A stretch of DNA of 64,000 bases from contig NC_084804.1 of NCBI RefSeq assembly GCF_963583255.1, positions 29,981,461 to 30,045,460 of the forward strand, read 5' to 3'. Source of the DNA: Pyrus communis. Taxonomy: Eukaryota > Streptophyta > Magnoliopsida > Rosales > Rosaceae. The notes under the pieces were generated by a model. The model made no database searches, was not told where the DNA came from, and saw only the letters and a program-made list of their open reading frames with translations. Below are positions 43,129-54,141 of the stretch, piece after piece. Each line of letters opens with the position of its first letter. The first letter of the stretch is position 1. A program made the translations under genes and the position numbers.

Positions 43129-45445
43129 TGATGCGAGATTTATACGCACACAAATTAAACCCTCTTTTTGACAATTGTAGTATAAGTATAAGTAGGGATC
43201 GTTCTGGACCGGGGATTAGGAGGGATTGTTAATCACTTGGATTTGACTTAAAAACGTAAAAACATAATATAAAACACTAAACTAGACTCAAAGAATGTAA
43301 AACTAAACTTTAAAACACTAAAACAAATCAAAAGACTCAAAATGCTTTTAAAAACACAAACTAAAATGCTATACTAAACTTGAAGAATTCAAAACTAAAA
43401 ATAAGAAAGATTAAGACTAAGACTTTAAACGAAATATGGGGGGATTGATTTTGGACGAATTTAAACTAAAATGGATAGATTGTAAAGAAAACAAATTGTA
43501 AATATGAAATTGACGGAAATGAATGGATGGTATGGCTAGCTAAGGGGTTCTTCTCCACACATGTTACACTTGCATAATAAAAAGATTTCCAATTGCATTT
43601 CAATAAATTATGAAACTCATCACCCCGGGTTAATTAGGTCCGCTTAAATTAACCGTCAAGTTTTCCTTAAGTTAATGAATTGGATGATTGCATACGACAA
43701 CCCAAAGCATTCCCCACAAGTTCCCTACATGAATTGCATAATAGAGATACAAGCAAGAATCATTAAGTTCTTTGAAAACTATAAGTGTTGACGAGGCATT
43801 CGTTACTATGGAATACGCATGAAACTTATGCCAAGAATTCGTTTAACGCGATTGTTTATAAGCAACCTCCACTACTTGTGAATATAAGTTCATAACGATT
43901 AGGTGAAACTCACTTATATTCTAGCGTCATATTCATGAATGAAAATTAAGCGTGCACTCTCAATAAACATACACAAATAGGTTATCAATCAAATAGTTAA
44001 ACAAATTGAATTCACAACTTATGAAACGCAATTAGAAGTAATCAAATCAAAATGCAAGCATAAACATTTATTTCGAATTACCCCCTAGCTAAAGGGGGAT
44101 TAGTTCTTCATAACATTGAAATCAAAGAAACACCTAAACATTCCAACAACTCAAACTTGAATTGTATGAACGTTTAGGCACTCTTCTCTTCCATTCCTTA
44201 TACGTACAAAACAAAGAGAATTAAAATGAAACATTGAAATCAAAGAATCACCTAAACATTCCAACAACTCAAACTTGAATTGTATGAACGTTTAGGTCCT
44301 CTTCTCTTCCTCGTTGTTGTAGCATAAGGTCTAAGGATAGTTGGTTTGGGGGAATGGAAGTGTGGAATGGAGTGAGGAGTGATGGAAATGGAAAGATGGT
44401 TGGTGTTTGGATTAGTAGGGAGGGGGGACTCACGGCTAAGGAAAGAATGGAAGTGTTTGAGGGGTGTTGTGTTGTGAATGAGATGTTCTTGAATGAATGA
44501 ATGCAAGGGTATTTATAGGAGTAGTGGAGGGAACATATGGTTGTTTGTTTAAGATGCAAGTGGCTAATTAATGATGGAAAAGTATGTGATTTAAAGGATG
44601 CAAAGTGAATGAATCATGAATCATTGTGGATGAAAGGTGGAAGTGCATGTGTTGATGACTAGGTTAGTGGGTGGAAATCTGAAAATGGCATATAGGAAAT
44701 AATGAAGATGCAATAAATAATGCATGTAAAGTGTGTGTGAATGCATGTGAAGATGCAATAAATAATGCATGTAGGGTTAGGAAATAATGAAGAAATGCAT
44801 GTGAGATGTTTGGAAAGGAAATGGGAACCCACAACAATGAAGTTGTTTTGTGTTGTGAATTATGATGAATGCATGTGAGTTAAAGAGGGAGAATGTGGTG
44901 AAATGATGAAGTAGGAAGGTGGAAATGCATGTGAGATGTTTGGAAAGGAATAAAGAATGAATGGTGGAAATGTGAGTGAATGATGTGCATGTGTGAGAAT
45001 GCATGTGGAATTAAGAGGAGTATGGAAGTGAAATAAATGAATGATATGTTAAGTGATAAGTGAATGATATGTGGTGAGTGATAAGTGAATGGTTTGATAA
45101 GTGATAAATGAATTAGTTTAAAGGGCTAGGGTTTAAGTACATAGAATGGGCCTAAAATAGGTTGGTTTGTATGGCATAATGTGTTTGATTGGGCTAGAGC
45201 CATTGTTTTGTGTCTTCAAGTGCATACAAGGCCTTCAAATTCGTCCATCCTCTTGGCTCCATGGATAAGCTATCCAATCCATGCCCAAAAATGCTCCAAA
45301 TGGCCTCAAAATGCACTTTCTTGCTCCCTAGGCCCTTAGAACCTGAAAACACACAAAAGAAGCATAAAGGACTAAAATAACGAGAGAAACATAACGTAAA
45401 TGCACGAGAACAAGCCATTTAAGTCGCATGAATATGCTCCTATCA
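43129..45445 (-). repeat. Element B 5' LTR
   Basis: 2317 bp, indistinguishable from the 3' LTR in the stretches compared. Confidence 0.94.
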
Positions 45446-46160
45446 GGTTTGGGGGACTATGGAAATGGTAGAGGAGTGGTGTGTTGTGTATGAAAATGAG
45501 ATGTCCATGAATGAATGAATGCAAGGGTATTTATAGGAGTAGTGGAGGGAACATATGGCTATGTCATTTGTAGGTGAAGTAGGTGGATGTTGTAGGTGAA
45601 GTAGGTGGATGTTGTAGGTGAAGTGGATGTTGTAGGTGAAGTAGGTGGATGTTGTAGGTGAAGTAGGTGGATGTTGTAGGTGAAGTGGATGTTGTAGGTG
45701 AAGTAGGTGGATGATATGTTAAGTGATAAGTGATAAGTGATATGATATGTGGTTATGATATGATAAGTGGTTAAGTGGTGATGATAAGTGATAAGTGCAT
45801 GTGGGTTAACTAATGAAGGAAATGCATGTGCAATGACAATGTGTTAGAATGGATGTGTGTTATGCATGGCATGATTGGGATTAGGAAAGGTTTAAATGTC
45901 CTAAAACTAAAGAGAACAAGGTTCCAACACTTTGGCTCCAATTAGGTCTTCAATTTCGTCCAACACTTTGGCTTCAAGCATAAGCTATCCGTCCTTAGCC
46001 CAAAAGTGCTCCAAAAGTCTCCAAAATGCATCTTTTTGCTCCTTTAGCCCTTTGGACCTACAAACACACGAAAATAGCTTAAAGTACTAAAATAACTAAA
46101 GAAACATAACGTAAATGTACGAGAACAAGCCATTTAAGTCGCATAAATATGCTCCTATCA
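45446..46160 (-). repeat. Element A 5' LTR, second part
   Basis: Continuation after B, starting with the second GGTTT. It contains the minisatellite (45570-45712) and ends TGCTCCTATCA at 46160. Confidence 0.92.
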
Positions 46161-46620
46161 ATTTTAGAATTTAATATAATAAAAACGAATTTTAAAATAA
46201 AACAATTAAATAAATTAACTAGAGAACAATTTAAAGAAAATCAATTTGTAAAAGCCTAGGGTTCCGCCATCACCATAATAGTCCTATACAATTTTACCAA
46301 TTAGTTATGAATTTCTACATATATGCTTTGAAGGTTAGGTTTTCCTAATACATATTTTCCTCGTGATGTTCAAGTGAAAACGTATATCTAACATGCAATC
46401 CATCTGTGATATTCAAATTAAATATAAACATGCAAGACTTATTAATTTTTGTGAAAATCCTTTGAAAAACCATGCAACCCTTAAGAGCGTAATGTTCGGC
46501 TTAAGTGAACTTACAATTACTAATCACTAGAAGCCCTTTTCAATTTCAAGGTGATGTTCCAACAGATTTTGCATTAAAGTACTTGTCAAAAAACCCCTAA
46601 TGGTGGCAAATCACTAAGAC

Positions 46621-46904
46621 AATTAGATAGTTTAATTGCTGTGATTAATAATTCAAAGCAAGCATGCATCCATTCATAAGCAAATTAATAAAATTACATA
46701 TTCATGTTAAGGCTTGTGGCGTCGCCCTAGCAAAACAACTTAGTTACAAACAATCATAAAACAATTAGATAGTTTAATTGCTGTGATTAATAATTCAAAG
46801 CAAGCATGCATCCATTCATAAGAAAATTAATAAAATTACATATTCATGTTAAGGCTTGTGGCGTCGCCCTAGCAAAACAACTTAGTTACAAACAATCATA
46901 AAAC
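46621..46904. repeat. Tandem duplication, 2 x 142 bp, in element C
   Basis: AATTAGATAGTTTAATTGCT starts at 46621 and again at 46763. The two units differ at one visible position (AAGCAAATT versus AAGAAAATT). Element D inserted just after the second unit. Confidence 0.9.
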
Positions 46905-46910
46905 AAAATT

Positions 46911-48166
46911 GGGTACATTACATAAAACTACCTTAACTATTGGATCATTAATAGCTTCATACCTCGTCTTTAAAAAATTTCAATGTCATACCTTATCTTT
47001 GAATTTGTTGCAATGTCATTCCTTCCATTAGTTGTTTATCAATTTTTCTGTCAAATGCGGACGTGGCTTGAGACGGGATCCACTTTCTATTAAAATATTA
47101 ATAAAATAATACATTACCCTAAAAAAAAAAAAAAAAAAATCCCAATCATCTTCCCCAACCATCCTTTTTCCCTCTGCCTTTCTCCCCTTCCCTTCTCCCT
47201 CCCTCCCTCCCTCCCTTCCTCCCTTCCTTTCCTTTCTTCCCCAAACCCCAGTTCGTCTTCCCCCTAACCCGAGCCCAACTTGCAACCCAAAAAAAAAAAA
47301 AAAAAAAAAAACCCATCTTCATCTTCCCCCTTCATTGCAACAATACTCCTCCTCCTCCGCACCTACCCTCGCACTTACTTCCTGCAACCCAAAAAAAAAA
47401 AAAAAACCATCTTCATCTTTCCTGACGCCTCTTTCCCTGCAACCCAGATCTCGTCTTCCCCAAACCCACCATTTTCTTCCCCCAAATCCAACATGAACGT
47501 CTACGCCGCAACCCAGAAAAAAACCTATATCCTGTCTATGCGGCCATCGCCAGGTTCGTGAGGTGGAATTGGGAAACCCTCTTCTCCAGGCTGATTCCGC
47601 GAGTGGAGAAATTGGGCAAGGAGAAAATGGGTGTGGATTTAAGGAGTGAGGTGTGTAGAGGAGGGAAGAGGGTAGGTGCGGAGGAGGAGGTGGAGGATGG
47701 GTGCGCAGTGGGTTTGGGGAAGACGGGAAGGGGGAAGAAAGGGGTGAGTTGCAGGGAAGGGGGGTCGGGGAAGATGAATATGGTTTTTATTTTTTATTTT
47801 TTTTTCAGGGTTGCAGGTTGGACTCGGGTGGGGGGCGGTGGGGTGAGCGAATGATGGATGTGCAGAGGAGGGAGGGAGGGAAAAGGGAGGGGGGAGAAAG
47901 GCAGAGGAAAAAGGGATGGTCGGGGAAGATGAGTGGGAATTTTTTTTTTTTTTTTATGGTAATTTATTATTTTATTAATATTTTAATAGAAAGTTGACCC
48001 CGTCTCAAGCCACGTCAATATTTAACAGAAAAAATTGACAGACAACTGACGAAAGATATGACATTGCAACAAATTCGAAGATAAGGTATGACATTGAAAG
48101 TTTTTAAAGATGAGGTATGAAATTGTTAATGACTCAATAGTTGAGGTAGTTTTATGTAATTTACCC
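46911..48166. mobile_element. Element D, non-autonomous MULE with ~210-bp inverted repeats
   Basis: The first ~210 bp (GGGTACATTACATAAAACTA...) match the reverse complement of the last ~210 bp (...TAGTTTTATGTAATTTACCC) with scattered mismatches. Flanks AACAAAATT (46902-46910) and AACAAAATA (48167-48175) give a 9-bp target duplication with one mismatch. Long TIRs and 9-bp TSD point to Mutator-like elements. The interior has A-runs, CCCT repeats and purine-rich blocks and no transposase; ORFs 47028-47997 are low-complexity. Confidence 0.85.
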
Positions 48167-48863
48167 AACAAAATATTATTAAGAACATGGAAAGAAAACA
48201 CCTTTAAAATAAACTTCCAAAGCTCTCTAATGTAGTGCGCGTGTTCTCCCAATATTGCCTCGGGAACCCTAATGGCTAACAAGCTTTATTTATACTACTA
48301 CAAAATAAAACCCTAAAAGGTCTTAGAATAAAACTAGGAAACATAATAAAATAATAAACCAGAAAATAAAAGGTTTCCTATTTAAACAGAAATTCGGACT
48401 TCTAAAAAAATCAGTCTTTTTACCTACCAAATCAACTCCGTTTTGCTCCTAAAATGTCTCTTTTTAAATCTTGAGACGTTTTTAACAAATCCTCAGAAGG
48501 AATTTTCCTCAAAAAATGTCATCTCGACCTTCAAAATACCCAAAACGTCCAGAAACGTAAATCTGGGAAAGCTGCGCACTGGGCCTTTATTTCATTGCCA
48601 CAGTCAAATGGCTAAGTGAAAGACTCATGAACATCCTCCAATTGGAATCACTCCAAAATTCATCCGTTTGATCATGTTTTTCTCCAGAGGAAGTCGAATG
48701 TCTTACATTGGAAATATAATTCAAAGTATCAAAATTCTACCAAAATAACCAATAAACTATAACTAAGAAGAAGGTAAAATATATGGTATAATATGGAGTC
48801 ATCAGAATTCATTTGTATCAATAGAAATAGCATATTAATTAGAACTGGATAAGTAGGATTTAC

Positions 48864-48985
48864 AGAGCGCATATGGATCAAGATCACCATGTTGAGCCTT
48901 TCCTTTGAGTAGTCTACTAATCGATTTGATATCTTCTTTCTTCTGTTCTACTTCCTCATCATTATATTCATCATAGATTTTGCGC
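48864..48985 (-). pseudogene. BOP1: BOP1 copy 1, most upstream exon recognised (KIYDEYNDEEVE)
   Basis: Acceptor CTCTTTAG at 48986, then RKIYDEYNDEEVEQKKEDIK, SISRLLKGKAQHGDLDPYAL and donor GTAAATCC at 48863. This is the acidic N-terminal region of BOP1. The family has about 150-250 residues before this; I found no matching exons to the right. Confidence 0.85.
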
Positions 48986-49029
48986 CTAAAGAGTAACAAA
49001 GCATACTAGAGTCACACACAAAAAAACAT

Positions 49030-49221
49030 TCAAACATTCTGTTCGAGTGAAGATTTCTCCAGAGAGAGCTTCTTAGCTCTCAGCACAGCTCCCCAAGGGA
49101 TTGGCACTTTGGATGTGTAGTCGGGCTCTTGCTTGCTGATGTACTGCAAGAAGAGGATGAAGTTAGTTTTGAAAGGTACCTTTGTAGGGCCTTGGATGTA
49201 GGCCTTGAGGCTCGCAATCAA
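49030..49221 (-). pseudogene. Unrecognised protein fragment (ISKQEPDYTSKVPIPWGAVL)
   Basis: A 63-codon frame with non-repetitive, exon-like composition: AYIQGPTKVPFKTNFILF, then YISKQEPDYTSKVPIPWGAV and LRAKKLSLEKSSLEQ. A possible 38-bp intron-like GTACCT...TTGCAG interrupts it. I do not recognise the family. It lies just upstream of the last BOP1 exon found and beside LTR sequence, so it could be a captured gene fragment or a diverged exon. Confidence 0.35.
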
Positions 49222-49235
49222 AACTAACTGAGTGC

Positions 49236-50868
49236 TAGGCGTGCCACTGCTATCTCAGTATAGCAGATGTAAAGCAAGTGTGTTTTAGTCAATTACTTGC
49301 GCCCCAAGTTACTCGGACTTCTTGTTATTAAAGGATTGTCGTGGATGGGTTAAGTCCACATTAAGTTCTTTTTCTTGCCTTGTTGTCAAATCCCGACCCG
49401 GGGTGGATCAGTTCCCGGGCCCGCTCCACCACCGTAGCACGATATTGTCCGCTTTGGGCTTACCATTCCCTCACGGTTTTGTTTTTGGGAACTCACGAGC
49501 AACTTCCCATTGGGTCACCCATCTTGGGATTGCTCTAGCCCCCTTCTCGCTTAACTTCGGAGTTCCTACGGAACCCAAAGCCAGTGAGCTCCCAAAAGGC
49601 CTCGTGCTAGGTAGGGATGGGAATATACATTTAAGGATCACTCCCCTGGGCGATGTGGGATGTCACAATCCACCCCCCTTAGGGGCCCGACGTCCTCGTC
49701 GACACACACGCGGCCAGGGTTAGGCGCTGATACCAAATTGTCACATCCCGGCCCGGGGCGGAATCACTTCCTCGGCCCGCTCCACCACCGTAGCACTATA
49801 TTGTCCGCTTTGGGCTTACCATTCCCTCACGGTTTTATTTTTGGGAACTCACGAGCAACTTCCTAGTGGGTCACCCATCTTGGGATTGCTCTAGCCCCCT
49901 TCTCGCTTAACTTCGGAGTTCCTACGGAACCCGAAGCCAGTGAGCTCCCAAAAGGCCTCGTGCTAGGTAGGGATGGGAATATACATTTAAGGATCACTCC
50001 CCTGGGCGATGTGGGATGTCACACTTGTGATCAAGGACTTTTAGTTCATAATCTTGTATGTTTGAATAAGGGGAGTCCAGATCCTCTTCAGTCATTTACT
50101 CGACTCTTGATTGGTTTTAAATGAAGGCGTATTCATTAAAGTGACCAAATCCAGGTACAAATCAGACTCTTAAGGTAGGAAAATAGATGGATATGACTTG
50201 AATACATGCTGAAGAATACTTAAGCAGTAGATCTATTAACTTATAAAACAAACAAAGAGCTTTGAGCTAGATTTCACCTTGTCGGGCATGGTTGAACTTC
50301 TTGCAATCACTTCTCTTTTGAGTTTCAGGGTTTATGTGCTAAGAAGGGATGGATGGTAAACAAGTTTACACGAGGGAATCGATACTACGCCACTAGGGGT
50401 GATAGCAAAGCTTCTAAACTAGACAAAAGATGGCTTTTGTAGGGAATGATCCTGAAAATGATTAAGATTTGGGCTGGTTACAACTTTTAGATGCAAATCT
50501 GGCTTGAGAGCAGAGTTTGTATGTTTTTTTGTTTGATTGGTTGAGTGTCCTTGTCTCTGGGGCCTCTTCCTCCTTTTATAGGCAGATTAGCCTGACTGCT
50601 GTAGCTTTGCTCTTGCCCAAAAGCAATTGAAGGGTAGTGAGTCATCAGTTTTTAACTTGTATTGCCATTGAAAAGTGCTTTTTGGCTGATTGTGAGTTAG
50701 TTCCCATCACTTGTTATTTAAATCATGGGCACATGGCCTATACATTAATAGGAAGGCGCCAATTTGTCTTTGGGCTTGATGCTAGGCTTCAGGCAAGTCT
50801 TCCTTTAATTGCCCTTTTTGGGCTTCCACATACTTGTAGCCCAAAGTTCAAATATTAACCCGAACATA
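49236..50868 (-). mobile_element. LTR remnant with promoter-like region, interrupted by a TRIM
   Basis: On the minus strand it begins about 50868 with TGTTCGGGTTAATA, has TATAAAAGGAGGAAG (about 50568-50582) and reads to about 49236. TG-start and TATA position fit an LTR, but its other end and any internal domain are not clear. No coding region. Confidence 0.45.
49384..50023 (-). mobile_element. TRIM element, complete, 640 bp
   Basis: LTRs 49384-49667 and 49739-50023 (TGTCA[CA]ATCCCG...GGGATGTCACA) flank a 71-bp interior. The interior contains TTTGGTATCAGCGCC on the minus strand (tRNA-Met-type primer site) next to the right LTR and a CCACCCCCCTTAGGGG tract next to the left LTR. Target duplication CTTGT (49379-49383, 50024-50028). 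No coding capacity, as expected for a terminal-repeat retrotransposon in miniature. Confidence 0.93.
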
Positions 50869-51932
50869 TTCAAAACAAGAAAAGGTAACAAAATAGATAA
50901 TCAAACAATATACAAGACAGATGATTGAAAAACCATTTACTGCTTTAAGCCATCTCTCATGATTTGGAAGGCTGAAGTGCCTCCAAGGTATAAGTCTTAG
51001 TCTGGATAACTTCTCGTGCGAGTTCAACACTTGTGATTTCATTAAGACAAGAAGGAACACCAACTTGCTTGTCTGCATGCCAGTTGTAAATTCAGGCAGA
51101 AAGTGCACAACACTTTTTTCCAGTGTCAGTCTATGTTGGGGAAATATAGATTGATCGCTGTGTTTTAGTCCATGTCGTGAGAATTCAATATGAGGATGCT
51201 GAGATGGTGGATTTTTTCTGCCATAGAGTATGTTTCTGGGCATCTTTATGGGCTTGGGTCTTTATAGAGTTCCAGGGAATTACTGCTTATACAACAATCA
51301 TCAAAGAGGCTATCTTAATTATTAAATATGAGTTATGATAGCGTGCCATTACTAATTGGTTATTACTGCTTATAATATTTTTTCGTGTTTTGACATTTAC
51401 AAATTAACGTGCTGTAATATCTATGAGATATATGTTGAATACTTGCAAATTATTACTTTTATATCTTCTAATCGGTTGGGGTGGAGAGCCCCTTCACTAA
51501 AAAGGTTTTTTTTGCAGATGGTGACATACTAGAAAATTGTGGGGGTACATCTCAGTATAAGGTATTGGAAAAGTTATATTCTTGGTACAAAACATATAAG
51601 AGGTAGTTTTGATTAACGACTGATGTGTGACATGTAGGTTGAATAGTTAAGGCTAATTAAGTGGCCTGGACCTGTTTGAGACTTTCTATTATTTATGGAA
51701 AAGACCATTTTGTATCTCCCTTTACAGAAGAGGTCAGGTTTATCTAAAGTCTTTGTGTGCTGATAGCCTAGCTATGATAGCTTAAACTAAATATAAATTT
51801 ATTTAGCATATGCATATACTTGATATAATTAATTTGAATCTTCCTTCTTTCTTATTTTCTAGTAATGGGGCTAAAAGAATAAGACATGTTACATTTTAAA
51901 TTGATTAATTCGCATTTCCTCATTGTCTTTAT
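50869..51932. other. Non-coding, decayed repeat sequence
   Basis: The 131-codon frame on the minus strand (50848-51243) has no recognisable domain and an unusual hydrophobic tail; I treat it as chance. AT-rich from 51300 on. Nothing further recognised. Confidence 0.4.
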
Positions 51933-52227
51933 TGTAACATCTCACATCGTCCAGAGGAGTGGATCCTGTAAGCCTTATACGTATATTCTCATCTCTACCT
52001 AGCACGAGGCCTTTTGGGAGCTCATTGGTTTCGGGTTCCGTAGGAACTCCGAAGTTAAGCGAGTAGTGCGCAAGAGCAATCTCATGATGGGTGACCTACT
52101 AGGAAGTTCTCGTGTGAGCTTCCAGAAACAAAATCGTGAGGGCGTGGTCGGGGCTGAAAGCAGACAATATTGTGCTATAGTGGAGTCGAGCCCGGAATGT
52201 GATGGGGGCTCGGGCCGAGATGTGACA
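51933..52227 (+). mobile_element. Solo LTR of a TRIM-related family
   Basis: 295 bp, TGTAACATCTC...GAGATGTGACA, homologous in reverse orientation to the TRIM LTRs at 49384 (shared GCACGAGGCCTTTTGGGAGC and GTAGGAACTCCGAAGTTAAG). Target duplication TTTAT (51928-51932, 52228-52232). Confidence 0.9.
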
Positions 52228-52232
52228 TTTAT

Positions 52233-53847
52233 GGCTGCTATATTGGTTTTCCACAGTGTCAATACAATTTGATTAAGAGACAATATTGACATATCAATTT
52301 TATAGCATCTTTAAACTGTAAGGGTATCTCTCCATCTCAATTTTGCTTGGAGGAATTAATTAGATGCTTTGACCGTGTGATTATGAATATTATAAATGAG
52401 CTTTGCTATACATCTTTTAGATGTAATCACTAATGAGTTTATTTGAGTAAATTTCAGGACATCATTTAAAATTGTGGGGATTGGAGGAGAGCCCGGTATA
52501 TTGGATAAATTTTGACATACTTGAAATTTTGTTCATATGCATGGCAGTAGATTTATCTTGAATACGTTAGGAACTAATTTTGTTCTCACCAATTTTGGTA
52601 TGAAAATTAAGTGTGGCCACTATGATACTAAAACTCAGTTGGTGCGATGGAAAGGATTTAGGCAGGTGTACCGAAAAGTTCCATCGACCATTGCAGAGGC
52701 ACATTCTGAATGCTAAATATTTTGAGGTACTATATAGTTTATATTAATTAGAAATGGATGGTAATTTTTATTAAACAACTTATGGTAATGTTATATGTGT
52801 AAATGCCATATTATGTTGAGATGTCATGCTTGGGAGAGATATCTTAAATGGATATGTAGGTTCACTTTGGATTGGTACATAAGTTGACACTTGTTGGAAA
52901 AGATATTTCTTTAAGGCTTAACAACCTCTTTGTTATATCCCATTCTATATGGAAGAGACCAACTTTTTTTGAGTCTATTATTGTGATATCCCTTTGTGGA
53001 ATAGACCAATTTATTTGGTTTGAGATATCCCACTATTTGTGGAAGAGATAAACCGGTTCATCATCTGTGATATCATAGCTATAAGAGCACAAGCTAAATG
53101 ACTTATACATATGTATTTGATATAATTATTTTGAGGTCAGAATTGGATCTAGGATATCCTCTGACAAATCGGCTAAGCTAAATGCTAGTGATGATTGTTA
53201 AATTGAAGGGGATGAGACCTGTGCCTATAACATTGATCAAGAGTGATGGTAACCCAACCTATGTGAATGGAGATCCCATGAAGTAGGTTCATATGGGTTA
53301 GAACAAGTCACTCGTTGATTGGGCGTGCATTATCAATTTATGTCAATAACATTATTGAGAATCTATCCCTATGGTGTAGATAGTGCAACTACTGCAGCAT
53401 GTAAGGTTAAACTTGTGTTCTTAATGAATACCATAGCCGATATATAGGTGGTGTGCTTGACTACAATGCACACTTGATGGTTTTACCAATTTGAGTGTTG
53501 GAGTGGGGCCACTTCCTATGAGAGCTTAGGCAGGATTTCTAGAGCACTTATGAATATCCAAGTGGGCGCATGGCCTATTCGCACCAACCCGAGGATTCAA
53601 TGTGGGTGGTTAGTCCTATGATTCACACAAAGAAATCTTGGTTCATAGAAAATTTAATTTTCCTAAATTTCTATGAGTTACCGCTAACTCGTCCTAAGGC
53701 TAGTTCATAGTCTAAAAGATACCAATTTTGATGTGTTGGATTCTCACTTTCCTTTGGTACTTCCTTGTCCTCTCATTATACTTGTGTTTCTCTAATTCCC
53801 TTCTTCTTGTGAGTCGATTTGTATTTTGAAATATGGGGGGGGGGGGT
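52233..53847 (+). mobile_element. Decayed LTR-retrotransposon interior, 3' non-coding part
   Basis: No protein domain survives. The part from about 53210 (GTAACCCAACCTATGTGAATGG) resembles 55145 onwards (GCAACCCAACCTAGCTGACTAG), and the block ends in 13 G (53835-53847) followed by TGTTAGAATT, the layout of polypurine tract plus 3' LTR. Confidence 0.5.
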
Positions 53848-54105
53848 GTTAGAATTTTAATTGGGTATTTCAAAATACAATTCTTTATTGGTCACTTTAA
53901 TACTGTTCAATTTGTTTTTAAATTCCTAATTGCAGTTTTGATTTGTAAAACTGAAAAATGAAGCATTATAACGTTGAGGTATAATGAATGGTTTTGAATT
54001 ACAATTGATGGACTTTGAATTACAATTGTGGTACTGCCTAATCAATCATCACTTTAATCCTCCAATGTCCTTTTGTAATTTGTTATATATATGTAGATTC
54101 TTCTT

Positions 54106-54141
<36 letters not shown>

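Larger units (their letters stand above)
35364..45445 (-). mobile_element. Element B, large non-autonomous LTR retrotransposon nested in A
   Basis: LTRs 35364-37680 and 43129-45445, both 2317 bp, with constant offset 7765 and no difference in the stretches I compared. Target duplication GGTTT (35359-35363, 45446-45450). Same tRNA-Asp primer site (43106-43123) and same pair of opposed ORFs as A. Orientation minus. LTR identity says it is the youngest insertion in the nest. The LTRs share only parts with A's LTRs although the ORF regions are nearly identical. Confidence 0.95.
26956..46160 (-). mobile_element. Element A, large non-autonomous LTR retrotransposon (tRNA-Asp primed), interrupted by B
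   Basis: LTRs: left 26956-28794 (1839 bp), right 34235-35363 plus 45451-46160 (1839 bp in total). Target duplication ATTTT (26951-26955, 46161-46165). The primer site for tRNA-Asp (34212-34229) and a polypurine tract beside the left LTR set the minus orientation. The internal region (5440 bp) has two ORFs on opposite strands and no protease, integrase or RT. PBS and layout resemble Athila/Tat-derived large retrotransposon derivatives. One LTR difference was noticed (GGGGGATTATGG versus GGGGGACTATGG), so it is young. Confidence 0.93.
26770..48804. mobile_element. Element C, solo-LTR-like insertion holding elements A, B and D
   Basis: Outer ends TGATAGGATTTTGACTACC and TATAATATGGAGTCATCA, with target duplication GAATT (26765-26769, 48805-48809). 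C's own sequence is 26770-26955, 46166-46910 and 48176-48804 (about 1.56 kb), with no coding region. On the minus strand it would begin TGATGACTCC and end with a CCCTGTGGGAAACGATC block near the end, typical of large plant LTRs. No internal region remains, so it is read as a solo LTR. Confidence 0.8.
26728..48863 (-). other. BOP1 intron, about 96 bp originally, now about 22 kb
   Basis: Removing the nest 26770-48804 and one GAATT leaves 26728-26769 plus 48810-48863, about 96 bp. The exons on both sides join in phase (DPYAL-LRPYADWFKWDD). Everything else here is nested transposon. Confidence 0.85.
6726..48985 (-). pseudogene. BOP1: BOP1/ERB1 homologue, ribosome biogenesis WD-repeat protein, copy 1 (broken, transposon-filled)
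   Basis: BOP1 (yeast Erb1) joins Pescadillo and WDR12 in the nucleolar PeBoW complex needed for 27S pre-rRNA processing and 60S subunit maturation. The exons, read on the minus strand, give in order the family's BOP1NT-type blocks (KIYDEYNDEEVE, DWFKWDD, HPLSNAP, RRFIPSK, NPSLEYIPTQEE, RSIPAYENA, CLDLYLCPK, DPESLKPKLPSR) and then WD repeats (GQWIASG, EAVKYVAWNP, VRVYDQVK-type, [15 protein letters not shown]). Visible exons: 48864-48985, 26621-26727, 26219-26384, 19944-20052, 19794-19845 plus 19384-19434, 19108-19255, 18887-19019, 18679-18782, 13557-13618, 13366-13426, 13095-13305, 12876-12959, 7134-7311, 6726-6811. Four introns hold retrotransposons. Frameshifts in the 12876 and 7134 exons, foreign DNA in the 19.4-19.8 kb exon and an out-of-frame exon duplication argue against function. 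The N-terminal exons are not found. Confidence 0.88.

Noticed and set aside
47028..47997. Arg/Gly-rich and Lys-rich ORFs in element D
   Set aside because: Produced by A-runs and CCCT/GGGA tracts; no transposase motifs.
50848..51243. 131-aa minus-strand ORF
   Set aside because: No domain or conserved exon structure recognised; surrounding DNA is repeat debris.
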